Program-made: the position numbers and the translations under genes
DNA from: Amphimedon queenslandica
Lineage: Eukaryota > Porifera > Demospongiae > Haplosclerida > Niphatidae
Length of the DNA: 35,201 nucleotides
NCBI RefSeq assembly: GCF_000090795.2
Contig: NW_003546302.1
Span: 92,879-128,079, forward strand
Direction: 5' to 3'
In this document: piece by piece, positions 21,695 through 32,661 of the stretch
Numbering within the stretch: the first letter of the stretch is position 1
Layout of the letters: every line of letters begins with the position of its first letter
The notes under the pieces: generated by a model
The model's input: only the letters and a program-made list of their open reading frames with translations
Database searches by the model: none
What the model was told of the DNA's origin: nothing

Positions 21695-22945
21695 TTATTT
21701 CAGCATGGAATTGAGCAGTACCAGTGATCCACAATTGTTCTGGGATGAGACCATGTTGTCACTCCATTGGATGCTTAATTGGAACATCTCAAAACTGTGC
21801 CCATGATTCTGCAAAAAATCACAAAATGTAAACAAAAAAATTGAAGTCCAATTGTCAGTATTAAAGTCACTATCGTCTTTCATCTTGTACAAAAGAGTGT
21901 AGTACATTACTATACATCCTTGAAACATGTCTTAGAAGAAATGTTTAATTCGTGAATTGTGAACACTGCATCCTGGTATAAAACTCTCTTGCCCTGGACC
22001 ACTTTCCGAATGCTTTAGCATGACAATGGCATTTTCATCTCCCACGTCAGAACACACCCTACGAGGAAGATCATTCTTATCAAAAATCTCTTGAAAGAAC
22101 TGAAAGACAATTTCTGCTTTATTATTGGTAAATGCTTTTAGATAAAAAACGAGACAAGAGTGGCCATTGATGCCACCGTGAATAACAATTCTACACCTAG
22201 ATATGAAAATAAATGAAATTTCCATTAAAATTTAGGCCACATTTTGGATACACAGCTAATAATATTAAACAATAAATATTAGTGGGAGATATTTTTGACA
22301 TTCAAAGGTGTAATAATAGGGATATAAAGTGATTGTGCAAGTTTTACTGTTCTATTTTGTAATTGCCATCAATGTGCCATTGTGCCAAAGGACCGTTAAC
22401 TCTGTATTTGTGCCAACTAATAGCGACCATCCTTCCCGTGGTGTAGCCAGCAGGATCAACTTGTCTCAGGCTTTCTCTCACACCTTGTTGTGCTGTGATG
22501 CCCACAGCAAAAAGTAACCCATCACCTGTTAGTTACCACACAACTCAAATCTGCTGTTTATGCTGAAAATTGTACCTAATTCATCATTCGACAACGTAGA
22601 GTATAGTCTTGCATTCTGTGTGGAATAGTTCTGACCAACACCCTTAGATGGGCTGCAACAGCATTCACTGTAAACCTTTTTTGAAAGTAAAAACTCCAGC
22701 TGTTCACAATGTATGTCATACCTGTTCCTACCAATAGTCCAATTATGCCTACTGTTCATCCTTGATTGCAGCAGTTTTAGGGCCTCTGCACGCAATTGTA
22801 AGGCTTGTGATTTGTTGTCATTGACAGTACTTAATGACGAAGTGAAAGAAACAGTTGTAACTAGTATACTCAGATTTTTACAGGTGATTGTGTGAATTGG
22901 CTGTAAATAACTACATGACAATAAGTTGTCACAATGATCCATAGC
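21695..22945 (-). pseudogene. Integrase-core (DDE/rve-like) transposase relic
   Basis: Reading the minus strand from 22942: a helix-rich N-terminus (LQLRAEALKLLQSRM), IGRNRYDIHCEQLEFLLS and LYSTLSNDELGTIF give the helix-turn-helix-like region of this family. The core follows (22190-21940): RIVIHGGINGHSCLVFYLKA, then IFDKNDLPRRVCSDVGDENA and PGCSVHNSRIKHFF. These match the family pattern HGGIDGYSR, LPxRVRSDxGxEN and GSSVHNxRIERLW, where the Asp of SDxG and the Glu of RIE are catalytic. Here the first Asp is Asn (GGINGH) and the Glu is Lys (RIK), so two catalytic residues are lost. The C-terminal part ends near SLVLLNSMLK. The family is abundant in fish, coral and sponge genomes. Confidence 0.7.
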
Positions 22946-23199
22946 TGATGTCTTTATAGATGTATCATCAAAGGCTAAGGAGAGCTAAATTTTGAATAAT
23001 TCTTGAAATGCATAATATAAATGCACAATACAGACTTTATTCAGTAATGACAAAATAGTCCTTGTTAGTTCCCAAAAGCTTCTGATCAACTAATGAAGAA
23101 ATGATTATGAAACCTGAGCCAGATTGGATAATGCAAATGCCCATTACAGTATGCCTAGCTTCCTAGAGAAACCATTCCAAAGCTAGGAGTGTATTATGT
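22946..23199. other. Spacer between integrase and HECT-like relics
   Basis: About 250 bases without a clear coding frame. Both flanking relics lie on the minus strand, so this would be either intergenic sequence or a decayed intron if the two once formed a single unit. Confidence 0.35.
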
Positions 23200-23537
23200 C
23201 GTGGGATCTATAACAAATATCATGTGCAACTATATGCACACAAACATGTCATAGACCAGTTTAGACGTTTTGAAAATTACTTTACAAGTGTCCCTTCCAT
23301 CACTCAATGTCTGTGCACCAATAACAAACAAGCTTCACTTTACTCTAGTGTCTCGTCCTATGTCAACCCTAAGCTCTCCAAGAAAATTAACATTGAGTTT
23401 TTTTGAAGTCAATGATTCAATAACACTTTCTGATAATGGCAACAAATCATCCAGAGCAGTTTCACTTCCATCTTGAATCTGAAATTCTTCATTCAAAATA
23501 TTCATGGACAGTGGACCCATAATTATCATTCAAGGAG

Positions 23538-23583
23538 CTAAAAAGTACCATTATAGCCATAAGGCAGAAGTATAACAAATTAC
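23538..23583 (-). other. Candidate 46-bp intron
   Basis: On the minus strand it begins gtaatt and ends ttttag. It follows 71 coding bases, leaving phase 2, and the next exon is open in the matching phase (SLNDNYGSTVHEYF). Its length equals that of the neighbouring intron. Confidence 0.5.
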
Positions 23584-23654
23584 CATGGCTCCTGGACTTG
23601 ATTAGGTGCTTCTTTGTTGAGCTTGGCAAAAGCAGGAGCTACAGGACAGTCAAG

Positions 23655-23700
23655 CTACAAAATACAAATTAGGACAACATCAAACTGAAGCAAAGCTTAC
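23655..23700 (-). other. Candidate 46-bp intron
   Basis: On the minus strand it begins gtaagc, a strong donor, and ends ttgtag. It splits two open segments in phase 0: ...CDNSVVN before and LDCPVAPAFAKL after. Without removal the frame meets a stop inside the segment. Confidence 0.55.
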
Positions 23701-25922
23701 ATTTACAACAGAATTGTCACAAACGTGTGTCTGCCATGCACCATCATCATCGTCGCTCTTCACTTCCACTGATTGTTTGTTCATACAAGTGATAGTGCTT
23801 TTGGCTCCATGGATAACATCAACATCATATAAAAATCTAATGCTATGCGTTTTGAGCTATATTAACGCAATATAATCAAATAAATGCAATTCAAAACATT
23901 GTCCAGGCGTCTTGTCTATTATAATACAGCTAGCACTAGCAAGTACTAGTACTAGAAAATTTCTGTTACGATTCAATGAATCAGTCAATTCCCTAGCATA
24001 ATAATATTAAGGGGGGACAATAGCCCCACTGCTCTATTTTCACACAAAGTATGATATCCACTAACAAATTCGGATGTGCTCAATCAATTTTTGAAGATGA
24101 AAAAAACCAGAACAAATTATGCACTTTTTTGAATAATTGTCCTGCAGGATTACAAAACTAACAGGATTCACAACTAAAGATACTTACCTAAAAAGTAATA
24201 CTAGCTGACGGAACCTTGTCTGAACATAAGACTTCTCTGGAGTGGCCTGATACAGACCCTAGCCTGCTTTAGTACCTATTTAAGATATGGCACAGTGTAA
24301 CCCCTGACAATGGAGGTATCAGCTGTAAAACAATCCCGTTATCATCATTGTCAATAATTCGTACCCGCTTGCTGCATCTGTCAATTTCAAAAAATCATAA
24401 ATAATTTCCTAATGCATGTTACTCGAATCTCCACCATTAAAGATGAGTAGCTCGTTTCTCCTCAAACCAGCCCTCATTAGATCCGCAATCTGCATCAATA
24501 TTAGTGGTCCATAAGTATCAATGCTAGAGAGGCAAATAAAACTGTGAGTCTTTAGAGCAATCTTCCTTTTTGCCTTGTTCTGGAGTGATGATTTTGCCTT
24601 TCCTCTTCCCAGTATCTTTAAAGTGTTCGATTCACTCAGTGCAGGGACCTCTTGTTGCAGGTGATGCTTGAGAAGTAGACTTGTTGCCACTACTGCTACT
24701 ACTAGAACCTGCTTCCAAGTTCTGAACAGCAAGCCCAAGAAGGTCTCGTACAAGATCTGACATTCCATAGTGATAATAAATTGATGATGATGATAATAAA
24801 GTCAAATGATTTCAAACAAGGTAAGCCAAAATTTTCTCTTATCTACCAAAATATTTTTATAGGAGGAAAAATGGCAACATTAAAATATATGCATTTCTAG
24901 TGAGCTGACTCATCATGACATAAGAACTTAAATTTTTTATGATATACTGTCTATATAAATGCATGTGTAATAAAAATTTCCAGTGTTTGGGTGTGAACTA
25001 AACGAGACTTAATATGAGCACTAACACTCACTCTCATTACCAGACTTCTCCTTGAACTGTTACAAGTCAGCAATGGCTTGTTTTGTACTGAAGTGGTAGT
25101 ATTGATGGAAGCTCCTCTTGAAGTCTGATTTTACTTTGAAGTTGTAACTTTGTGGTTCACAGTACTCTCACATGCCACAGGTATACTTCCCACCACTTGA
25201 CTAGTGAAGCTAAGGATAGAGCACTAGAGTTTACGTGATGACAAAGAAGGATACAAAATGATTAGAGTACACAAGTCAGTACTAAATTAATCGCAAGAGT
25301 TTTGACAATTAAATTCAGTTACCGTGTATCTGGTGATTTGTGTGAACATGATTTTGAGATGCATGGCTTTGTGTAACATAAAAATTTATGAAAATTAATT
25401 AATTGATGCGTATGTAATTACAATGTGCATTGTTCAAGACATGCAGCACTGTCATAAAAATGGTGATGATTTTTTTCTTTTAGAGTTTCTCTCCCAGGGC
25501 AGTAGACAAAGAGACCAATAAACATGGTTTTCTTAAACACAGGTGCTCTGTGGGATCCTTACGATCCTTAACATTTCGTCAGTTACAATTCTTAGTTACA
25601 TAAATTTTTTCTGACTGAAATTTTATTCAATCAATAATAATAAATATTGTGATAAATATATCTTAGCCTTTCAGCAATTATTGATTTAATAAATTACTGT
25701 CATCAGAATAATACCATCTAAATCATGGAATAGTTACTATGCTTTTGCATTTTTTAAAGTTAGTGATTTAGTACCATAACACAAATTTAAAAATTAATTT
25801 CTGTACTTCTCAGGATAGTCATTGGACTCGCAACACTTGTGTAGGCTGGAACTAAGCAGTTGGGTTACCATTCCTTTATTAAAATTTCTCATGTTAAAGG
25901 AGTCAATACTCTTTGATAAAAT

Positions 25923-25970
25923 TCTGTAAAGTAGGGTAAAAATTTTTGTATTATTTTTATGAATAATAAT
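25923..25970 (+). repeat. Dispersed repeat piece, copy also at 29261-29306
   Basis: The phrase tctgtaaagtaggg, an A run and atttttgtattatttt recur with few changes at 29261-29306 in the same orientation. Short and AT-rich, but the shared order of about 45 bases exceeds what base composition would give. Confidence 0.55.
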
Positions 25971-26020
25971 TTCTTATTAATTACAGGTTATTATAAATAA
26001 TTTAATTGATGATTATTATT

Positions 26021-26092
26021 ATGGTTGAACTCAACCCCCTTGATTCTTTCACTGTTTCACAACCCCATCTTTTCTATTTTAATAGAAATTGT
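26021..26092 (-). repeat. Dispersed repeat, inverted relative to 32589-32661
   Basis: Read on the minus strand, this segment has atttctatta, a purine-rich stretch, ggggttgtgaaa, aaagaa, caaggggg, ttgag and caacc in the same order as plus-strand 32589-32661. The two copies are therefore one repeat family in opposite orientation, 6.5 kb apart. Confidence 0.7.
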
Positions 26093-26499
26093 TTTTATTT
26101 ACTTGTTTTGATACTTTTTAATATATTGTATTAATTACTAATCCATTTTATTAATAATTATAATTTTTTTTTATGTATCAGTTTATTACTGAAAGGAAAG
26201 AGTTTTGACATTAGAAAACGTCAGTACTGCAATCCTTTTTTGAATTTTTTATTCATTAATTACATTCATTGCTCAAAATTATTAAGAATAATTGACCATG
26301 CATTACTAAAATCTATTTCTTCTTCTGAAACTACTTAACCTCACAGTCAGCTTACATTTATCTGGCAATTTCGGCACACAGCTCTCAAGTCTCAACTTTT
26401 CAAACTTTCCCAACTATTCTGTGAAAAGCATCAGTTTAGCTACAAACTTACATTACTTATCAATATACTTGATGGTAGTTTATGGATTATGATAAAAAC

Positions 26500-26790
26500 A
26501 ATAGAGTTCCTCTTCTTCTCCTCCACCGCCAGTAGCTGCAGATTGAGGGCCTCCACCACCACCTCCAGGAGGCCCGCCACCACCACCAGCACTACCAATA
26601 GTTGAAAGCCCGCCACCACCACCACCTCCAGCACTACCAGTAGCTGGAGGCCCACCACCTCCAGCAATACCTTTTGCTGGAGGCCTGCCACCTACTGCAC
26701 TCCATCCAGCTTCCACCTGCAGTAGTTGGAGACCCTGGAATGGCCGCTCTGCAGCAGCAGAGGCTCAACGTCCATTGGCATCTGCGGCAA
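26500..26790 (+). CDS. Proline-rich segment, possible host-gene exon
   Basis: A GC-rich island in AT-rich DNA. After an in-frame TGA (26546-26548) the frame reads GPPPPPPGGPPPPPALPIVE, SPPPPPPPALPVAGG and PPPPAIPFAGGLPP. In the next frame it continues as LPPAVVGDPGMAALQQQRLN, or in the same frame as AEAQRPLASAASKSSN followed by gtaaga, a possible donor. Runs of Pro with Gly look like actin-regulator polyproline regions (formin FH1, Ena/VASP, WASP or WIP), where they bind profilin and SH3 domains. A cag before 26542 could be a splice acceptor. No flanking EVH1, FH2 or WH2 domain is visible, so it may be one exon of a host gene or a pseudogene piece. The minus-strand Gly-rich frame over it is a shadow. 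Confidence 0.4.
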
Positions 26791-27831
26791 GTAAATCGTC
26801 AAATTGTAAGACTTACAAATACTCTGCAGTATCATTTTAATCACATCTTTCTACAATTTACTATAGTACAACAATCTTCCAAGAGCCATACCTTCAAGAG
26901 GCCACAGGGAAAGGGGCAGGAGGAGCACCATGCTAAGAACTATAACTTTTATTAATTAAATTTAAATAGATAAACTTTTCCTGAAATATAACTAGGTATA
27001 AAGTCAATTATCCTTTAGCGTAAAGCCGAAATAAAAATTACAATAGAAATGCTCAAGTAGTGTTCAACAAGGAAAAACAATTCGAATACTTAAGCTACAA
27101 TTATCCTACAATGCGATATATATATCTTATAATAATGAGTAAAGAAAATACTTACAGTGGCCATAATTCATGAGGTAAATAATCAGACGGATTATAGCCT
27201 TGGATCATAATTTATAACACAATGATAAAAAAATGGAATCTCACAATATTCTATCTTACTATGTATTCATTTCGTAAGACTATGACAATATGAAAGCTTT
27301 GCAGCTCGAAACTGGCGTCTCATCCAGTGTGAAAGCACCACTGATCAAGGAGCTACAATGAAATGTAATTTTACAATGATGATTTTAATTACAAATTAAT
27401 TTACTTACCACAAACAAAATCAAACAATAGCCTTAGACATTCCCTATGCTTTGAAAGTATTAGATTACACATTATTGTTGAATCATTAAGTCATTTGCAG
27501 CTCTAAACACCTTGAAGCAAAGTAAGAAAGAACATCATCAACAGCAAGCAATGTAAACACAAAGGCTATATATGCTATACTAAATTTGTATTTGTTATTA
27601 CATCCTACTAGAGGCTTTATCTGATACATACAAGAAAAGTACATTCATATTTCCTGAGGGTGTAGCCCGAGGGAATTATGAGTATAGTTTGAGTGTATAG
27701 ATCAGTTGTCATAACTGGTTAATTCGAAAGCCATAGAAGAACAATGGCACTGCGCATGTTTGATAGTGGATATTCAATGAATATCATTGGATATTTCGCT
27801 TCCCTAGGGCAGTTGATCATTGTTATTATTA
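26791..27831. other. Stretch without a recognised gene
   Basis: AT-rich sequence between the proline-rich segment and the OTU part of the next relic. Plus-strand 26860-26935 includes a short open phrase (QEPYLQEATGKGAGG) after a possible acceptor ctatag, perhaps a further exon of the proline-rich gene. An (ATT)n run lies at about 27820-27850. Confidence 0.35.
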
Positions 27832-29112
27832 TTATTCATCATTATTATTGTTGATCATAATGAGATATGAAAGGGCATATAATAAACAGTTCTCATCACC
27901 ATGGAAATCAAGAGTACAATTAGGATCTATTTTATCTGGCAATGGTGTTTTTCGACTACCAGGTAAGATTCTAGCAGCTGTTATATAAACATAAGTTTTA
28001 AAATCTCACTCCACCTTCTTTGAAATTCTTCATTACCAGTGTAATAAACATAATCCCATTGTCTTCTCAAAATCTCTGGGTTGGGACGCTCTTTGTAAGT
28101 GAAGATGACATTATCATCTTTTTTGGATTACTTGTCTTTAATTTAATGCTTGAGATTTTCATAAGTACAATCAGACTTATACAATGGTCATTTTTTTCGA
28201 CACTTGGTTTCATCATGTTTCGCTTTACATTTAATGTTTTGGAGTTTTATTGATAGAATGAAACTACTACAACTATCATCCTCTTTGACATTAAATTTGG
28301 TATTGATGTCTTTTAAATTAATCGAAACAATTTGTTTATCATTTGTTTTCTGGTGAGGCAATGCCAAAGCAAAATTGTCAGTACTACTGTCTACATAACT
28401 TTTCTTTTTTTGGTGCAAGGCTAATTTAAAGCGTTATCATCACATTTTACTCTTTTTTGGGCAATTAGACTTCTGTAAATCATTACTTTTACGTATTGCT
28501 GTACTGTTACAAGTTCTTTGTACATGACTTACAGACACCTTGCCATTCTTACTACTAGGTTCACCATCATCAATTACACCAGTCACTTGAGCTTTTTCCT
28601 TTACTTTTCTTGATTTGCAGTAAATTATTTTAAAATTTAGTTCTGAGGTGGTCAATTTCATTAATGCACAGATTACTAACTTGAACAGAGGAAGCATCAA
28701 ATGATAATAAATGTAATTCATGTAATGTACATACACGAGACAATGCAACATATGCCATACCATCCCCAAAAAACATTAGTCAATAAATCAATAATGGTTG
28801 AATGCCGTGAGAGGCCATGATAGTTGTAAATAGTATTAGCATAAGAAACTATAAGGAGAAACTGTTTCCTACCCATATACAAATTCCTAGATAACATAAA
28901 TCTAGATGTAACCCTTTTTATGTCGCAAGGTTTGTCAATATCATCAAATTTGATTGATATATGTGTACCATAAATACCCATTAATGTACCAATGGCACCA
29001 TTAACTAATCCTACAGTCACATCAATAATGTGTCTTAGCATTACTCTACAGCTTACTGCTAAAGACAATAGTTTCTTAACCAGCTGTTTTGCTTGGTTGA
29101 TCTTTTAGAATG
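27832..29112 (-). pseudogene. PIF1-like helicase plus OTU-domain relic
   Basis: On the minus strand from 29112: QAKQLVKKLLSLAVSCRVML, VTVGLVNGAIGTLMGIYG, ISIKFDDIDKPCDIKRVTSR, FMLSRNLYMGRKQFLLIVSY, then the motif V region (a degraded TIHKxQGLSL followed by IIDL) and VALSRV-like text after a frameshift. This is the C-terminal lobe of PIF1 helicases of Helitron-like or PIF1-bearing transposons. A basic linker with a PKKSK motif follows (about 28440), then KERPNPEILRRQWDYVYYTG and RRWSEIL. Last comes an OTU start, LPGSRKTPLPDKIDP then HGDENCLLYALSYLI (27973-27832), matching GDGNCLFRALSYLITG with the catalytic Cys kept. The rest of the OTU domain and the Walker A half of the helicase are missing. 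PIF1 plus OTU is known from Helentron-type elements; this one is dead. Confidence 0.65.
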
Positions 29113-29260
29113 GCTATGTTATATCTACCACAATATTTATTATTAATTTACATCACTGTTATGTAAAGTAGTGAAATCAAGACGTACATATATATATATA
29201 TAAAGAGGCAGATTATTATTATTACAATTAAAATTCTATCTACATTTTAAATTATCATTT

Positions 29261-29306
29261 TCTGCAAAGTAGGGTTTGAAATTTTTGTATTATTTTGATG
29301 GATATT
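29261..29306 (+). repeat. Dispersed repeat piece, copy of 25923-25970
   Basis: Shares tctgcaaagtaggg and atttttgtattatttt with the copy 3.3 kb upstream, same orientation. It lies outside any coding relic. Confidence 0.55.
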
Positions 29307-29389
29307 TTTTTAAGAACTGTTTATTATTAATAATTGAACTAATATTTATTATTGACTGAGCTTAATGTCTTGGCTACAGGAGAATTAGA

Positions 29390-30360
29390 TTCCAACTCCA
29401 AAATTGACATCCGAAATTCTTCTATCTCTAGGTTGCAGCTGATTTACCGGTGTTTCCTCAAGATGGATAAGTCATAATACAGTGAAGTAACATTTTTAAA
29501 GCGACTAAACTGTTCTATGCTTTCCATTATTGTTGCATCTCTTTTTGCTAGTTTCTGTAACTGTGAAATTGAGTTGTAATTCTTTAATTGAGCTTCAATT
29601 TTAAATTAAAAACAACTACTAGCAATTTAATCTGACTAAAGACCAAAGTTGATGATGGACCTTAGCTTTTCTACAGGATTCCTCAACGACTGATACGGTG
29701 GTGTTCTTACAGCACGTAAGAAGTCTAGATTAAGCTTTTTAAAATGAAGTATCAAAGATATCTAGACAGAATTGTATGTGAGCCGATGACCAGGCCAACC
29801 GTCAGTATATAAAAACAGGATGGGCAATGTGGATGATCAAGTGCTACATAGAACTGAATTAACGTTTGTAGCATGTTCTTACGGGTTCAAAAACTACATC
29901 TTTAATGACAAAATATACCTGTCCTGTGTACCAGGTTTCACTTATCTCCTCAGCTAAGAATAATACTATTAGGGAGGAAACGCGACTGAATTTGACGAAC
30001 TGATGATCAGCATCAACCATGCCTTTATTTTTGGAAACAGAAACCTAATCTACTACTGCTACAGGAACTTCAGGTTTTGCTATTTTTACATCAGGCTTGT
30101 CGTCTAAGCCAATAAATTGCAAAAATGTCTGCAGATTATTACATACTCTTAATTGTATTTACATTTACTTCAACAAGTTGCATAATGATAATTCATGTGA
30201 TAGTGACTCAACTTTCTTTGCTGTACCATGTATTTCACTTGAAAACTACCAGTGTTTTGTCACAACTGGATAGATTTATATTTCGCCCAAAATTGTAGCC
30301 TAATCCACTTGAGAGATGAAATTGGTGCATGTGGCGGTAGCATCTTAAATCTTAACTTGA
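29390..30360 (-). pseudogene. Relic with a YTDGxPxHR-type motif, family unnamed
   Basis: Joining minus-strand frames gives a continuous but broken protein. In order: WIRLQFWAKYKSIQL, NTGSFQVKYMVQQRKLSHYH, FLQFIGLDDKPDVKIAKPEV, ADHQFVKFSRVSSLIV, EISETWYTGQVYFVIKDVVF, YTDGWPGHRLTYNSV (about 29818-29774), LDFLRAVRTPPYQSLRNPVE and KLRSIINFGL. I recognise the pattern (LDDKHxIKxGEPG, YTDGGPDHRxTY, RTxPxxSxxNPVER) from many uncharacterised repeats in sponge and cnidarian genomes, but I know no published name. The Asp of TDG and spacing to a later Glu in NPVE would suit a DDE-type transposase; that is inference. Here GPDHR is WPGHR, one of several losses, with at least five frameshifts or stops. Confidence 0.55.
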
Positions 30361-31108
30361 TCACATAGGCCTCTCATTGATATTGCATGACCCAAACAAG
30401 TAAAAGCATCGTGTTATTTTTGTCTGCTGTGGTGTTTTAGTTAAAAAAACATTGACATAGTTGCCGTGCCTAAGGTAAAAAAATGTAGCAAAAATACATG
30501 TTTCAAGGAATTCAATTGTTAGTTCATTAAACTGATTACATAGGGTTTGTTTCTTCTACAGTGATACCATGTATTATAAAAACTATTCAAATAAATTTTT
30601 TAAAATGTGATGAATAATAATTTTACGTTTAGACTACCATTGAGAAAAAAGTTTTGTAAAAAAATGTTTTAGCAAAAGCTAAAAATTTTTGTGATTGGTT
30701 TGTTTTAATAACCTAAATAATGGTACAAAATGCCAGATACTTATTTGGTGAATGGCTATCTAACACCAAAATTTACCAAAATATATCCCTTAAGAATTAC
30801 CCAATTTCTGTATTGCAGTAGTAATATTTGCTCATTTCGTATAGTTAAAAAAATAATATTATTCAAATGCATTAACTAGTGCCAGGATAAAATGCATCAT
30901 AATCAATTATTTGCACTTGCAAAGGTACACATTATGGTTAAAGACAAGGATGATGGCTACACCTGCCAAAAATGAGTCTGTTTAGTACTTTTACAACAAG
31001 CTAAATAAAAACCTTGTTTTGGCTAATTTTTAACTGAAATGACATACCTACAGGAATAATTTATTAACTTTTAACCCCATCCACTAAGAGTCAGAATTTA
31101 AGTAGGCA
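30361..31108. other. Spacer without a recognised gene
   Basis: AT-rich sequence between two minus-strand relics. No motif could be assigned. Since both neighbours share orientation, part of it may be decayed coding sequence of either one. Confidence 0.35.
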
Positions 31109-31745
31109 TCATGAAGCAGTTTGTTGAGGTAGAAACTTTCTGTATATTGTTCTATCAAAAGCAGTAAAGATTGGTGACATTATTTCTAATAAACCAAGTG
31201 AAACGTCATAATTGGTATACGTTATGGCAAAAAGCAATGAAATGTAGCAATTCTCTGTCTTAGCTAGCTATGTCTGAGACAAACTGATAGAGAGCCCAAA
31301 GTGGCCTTCAAAAAGATTGAGGTTAAAGTTGGGATAGTTGTCAATACCATTAATCATAATATTATTAAATTCTTGGGAATCTGAGCACATTTTCAAAAAT
31401 TTCTCTACTGATAAACTGTTTCCCATGATTCTGTAACAACCTATGCCTTGCTTAAAATTGAAGCAGTGTAGCAAAGCTTTTGTAGCTTAACTTTGTGACC
31501 ACAGCAACTGCCTAATTTAAACTGGTGTCCAAACATATTCTCATTAAATTAAGTTGAAAGTTATTCAACATGCCAGTCACCAATAAAGGAAATATTGTGC
31601 TACAATATTCGGACTCAATGGTTTGTAAGTTGCTAATAGTTTTTGCGCCTCAGGCTACAACTGAATGCTCAACTTCATCCCCCATTTTATATTCTTCATA
31701 AAAGAAAAATAATACATCTTCATAAGTGGTTGCAGGCCCAGTCAT
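31109..31745 (-). pseudogene. Decayed mobile-element ORF, family unnamed
   Basis: From 31745 the minus strand reads TYEDVLFFFYEEYKMGDEVE, HSVVA, a stop, AKTISNLQTIESEYCSTIF and TGMLNNFQLNLMRI. A second open part (31474-31268) has GIDNYPNFNLNLFEGHFGLS. After a frameshift the third part reads YISLLFAITYTNYDVSLGLL, EIMSPIFTAFDRTIYRKFLP and a stop at 31109-31111. The last part fits a pattern seen in many uncharacterised, repeated invertebrate proteins (a SLKxMxPLFxAFDRxxYxxLIPxH block followed by a DEAHEM motif). The DEAHEM block is not found here. Function is unknown; repeated occurrence suggests a selfish element. It is clearly broken. Confidence 0.4.
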
Positions 31746-32588
31746 GCCTCGGCTGTGCCTGGGTTAATTATGGTTGCTTAATTACTCTAGTTGTCAAGTT
31801 ACTCTAATCCAGGACTACTAAGCCTCTTAACGAAGTTATCTAGCCCTCTGATCATGATCTTAGCTGTTTCCAGTGTTTAATGAAGCCATGAGATGTCATC
31901 AGATGTAAAAAATATCTTGACCACACCCCTAATTCACAAAATTGAAGGAAAATGCCGCTATATTAACGTAAAAAGGGGGTGTGAACAAAATTGCAGTGCG
32001 CTTCGCGCAACGTTCCGTCCACCCGTTTCAAGTCTGCAACTGCCCACGCTGCTATTGTACACCTGTCATCAGGATTTTTGTCCGAGACTTTCAAGTATGT
32101 GTGCAGTGAACTTGCACAATTGATATTTCTTTTTTTAAGAATGATTGCAGTGAAAGTGAAATGTTGCTATCTGAATAATTTGTAGTCAGCATATCATTTT
32201 TTTAAGTCTTTAAATGAAAAGCATATCATTTGTAATGTGTATGTTGCATCCATTGCTTTATTTGTAGGTTGGAAATTAGAGATGAATGCATTTTTAACAA
32301 AGAATATTGGTTTTCACAATGCTGCTGAAAAACATGTTCTTTTTGTTCAGTGAATAGTACTTTTGGAGTAGTGACAGAAAATTTATTTACACTGCTTTTA
32401 AAAGTGATCAACCACTCCACTTGCATGTCTTGTAGTGGGAACTACAAATATTTGCTAAAGGAGAAAGCATCAAGTGGATAATACGTTTCAAGATGTAATA
32501 TGCAAAAATGTGCCATCTACAGCTTTGATCTCCGCAATAAACTATAGTTGAACTATGCAAGTAAACTACTGTAAACAAGTATATAACA

Positions 32589-32661
32589 AAATTTCTATTA
32601 AATAAGAAAAAGTAGGGTTGTGAAAAAATAAAAGAAACAAGGGGTTGAGTGCAACCAAAAT
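32589..32661 (+). repeat. Dispersed repeat, inverted copy of 26021-26092
   Basis: The order atttctatta, aagtagggttgtgaaa, aaagaaacaagggg, ttgag and gcaacc matches the reverse complement of 26021-26092. No terminal inverted repeats or target duplication could be fixed. Confidence 0.7.

Larger units (their letters stand above)
23200..24763 (-). pseudogene. Multi-exon relic resembling transposon-linked HECT-ligase genes
   Basis: A start at 24763 opens 43 codons, MSDLVRDLLGLAVQNLEAGS plus a Ser-rich run, to a stop at 24632. After a frameshift come KTHSFICLSSIDTYGP, ADLMRAGLRRNELLIFNGGD and, near 24390-24330, FLKLTDAASGYELL. Large invertebrate proteins that end in a HECT ubiquitin-ligase domain share this pattern (THxFxCL, NAGLG, FPKLxxxGGYELL). 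An exon reading TCMNKQSVEVKSDDDDGAWQ ends at 23701. Next are a 46-bp GT-AG intron (23655-23700), an exon LDCPVAPAFAKLNKEAPNQV and a second 46-bp intron (23538-23583), both in consistent phase. The last part, KKLNVNFLGELRVDIGRDTR (about 23404-23345), resembles the HECT N-lobe pattern VxFxGExxVDxGGPxRE. The catalytic Cys lobe was not found. HECT assignment is tentative. Confidence 0.42.
24770..26499. other. Long stretch with only weak coding traces
   Basis: Minus-strand positions 25210-25035 give a Ser/Thr-rich open segment (TSRGASINTTTSVQNKPLL) that ends at gtgagt, a good splice donor. It could be a leader exon of the HECT-like relic, but there is no family match. The rest is AT-rich; two dispersed-repeat pieces at 25923-25970 and 26021-26090 are listed separately. 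Confidence 0.3.

Noticed and set aside
26440-26716. Gly- and Val-rich minus-strand frames
   Set aside because: They are the reverse reading of a CCA/CCT-rich polyproline segment; the plus strand has the more natural protein pattern.
31720-31770. GC-richer block that hinted at a tRNA
   Set aside because: No cloverleaf could be drawn and no TTC-type T-loop is present; it overlaps the edge of a coding relic.
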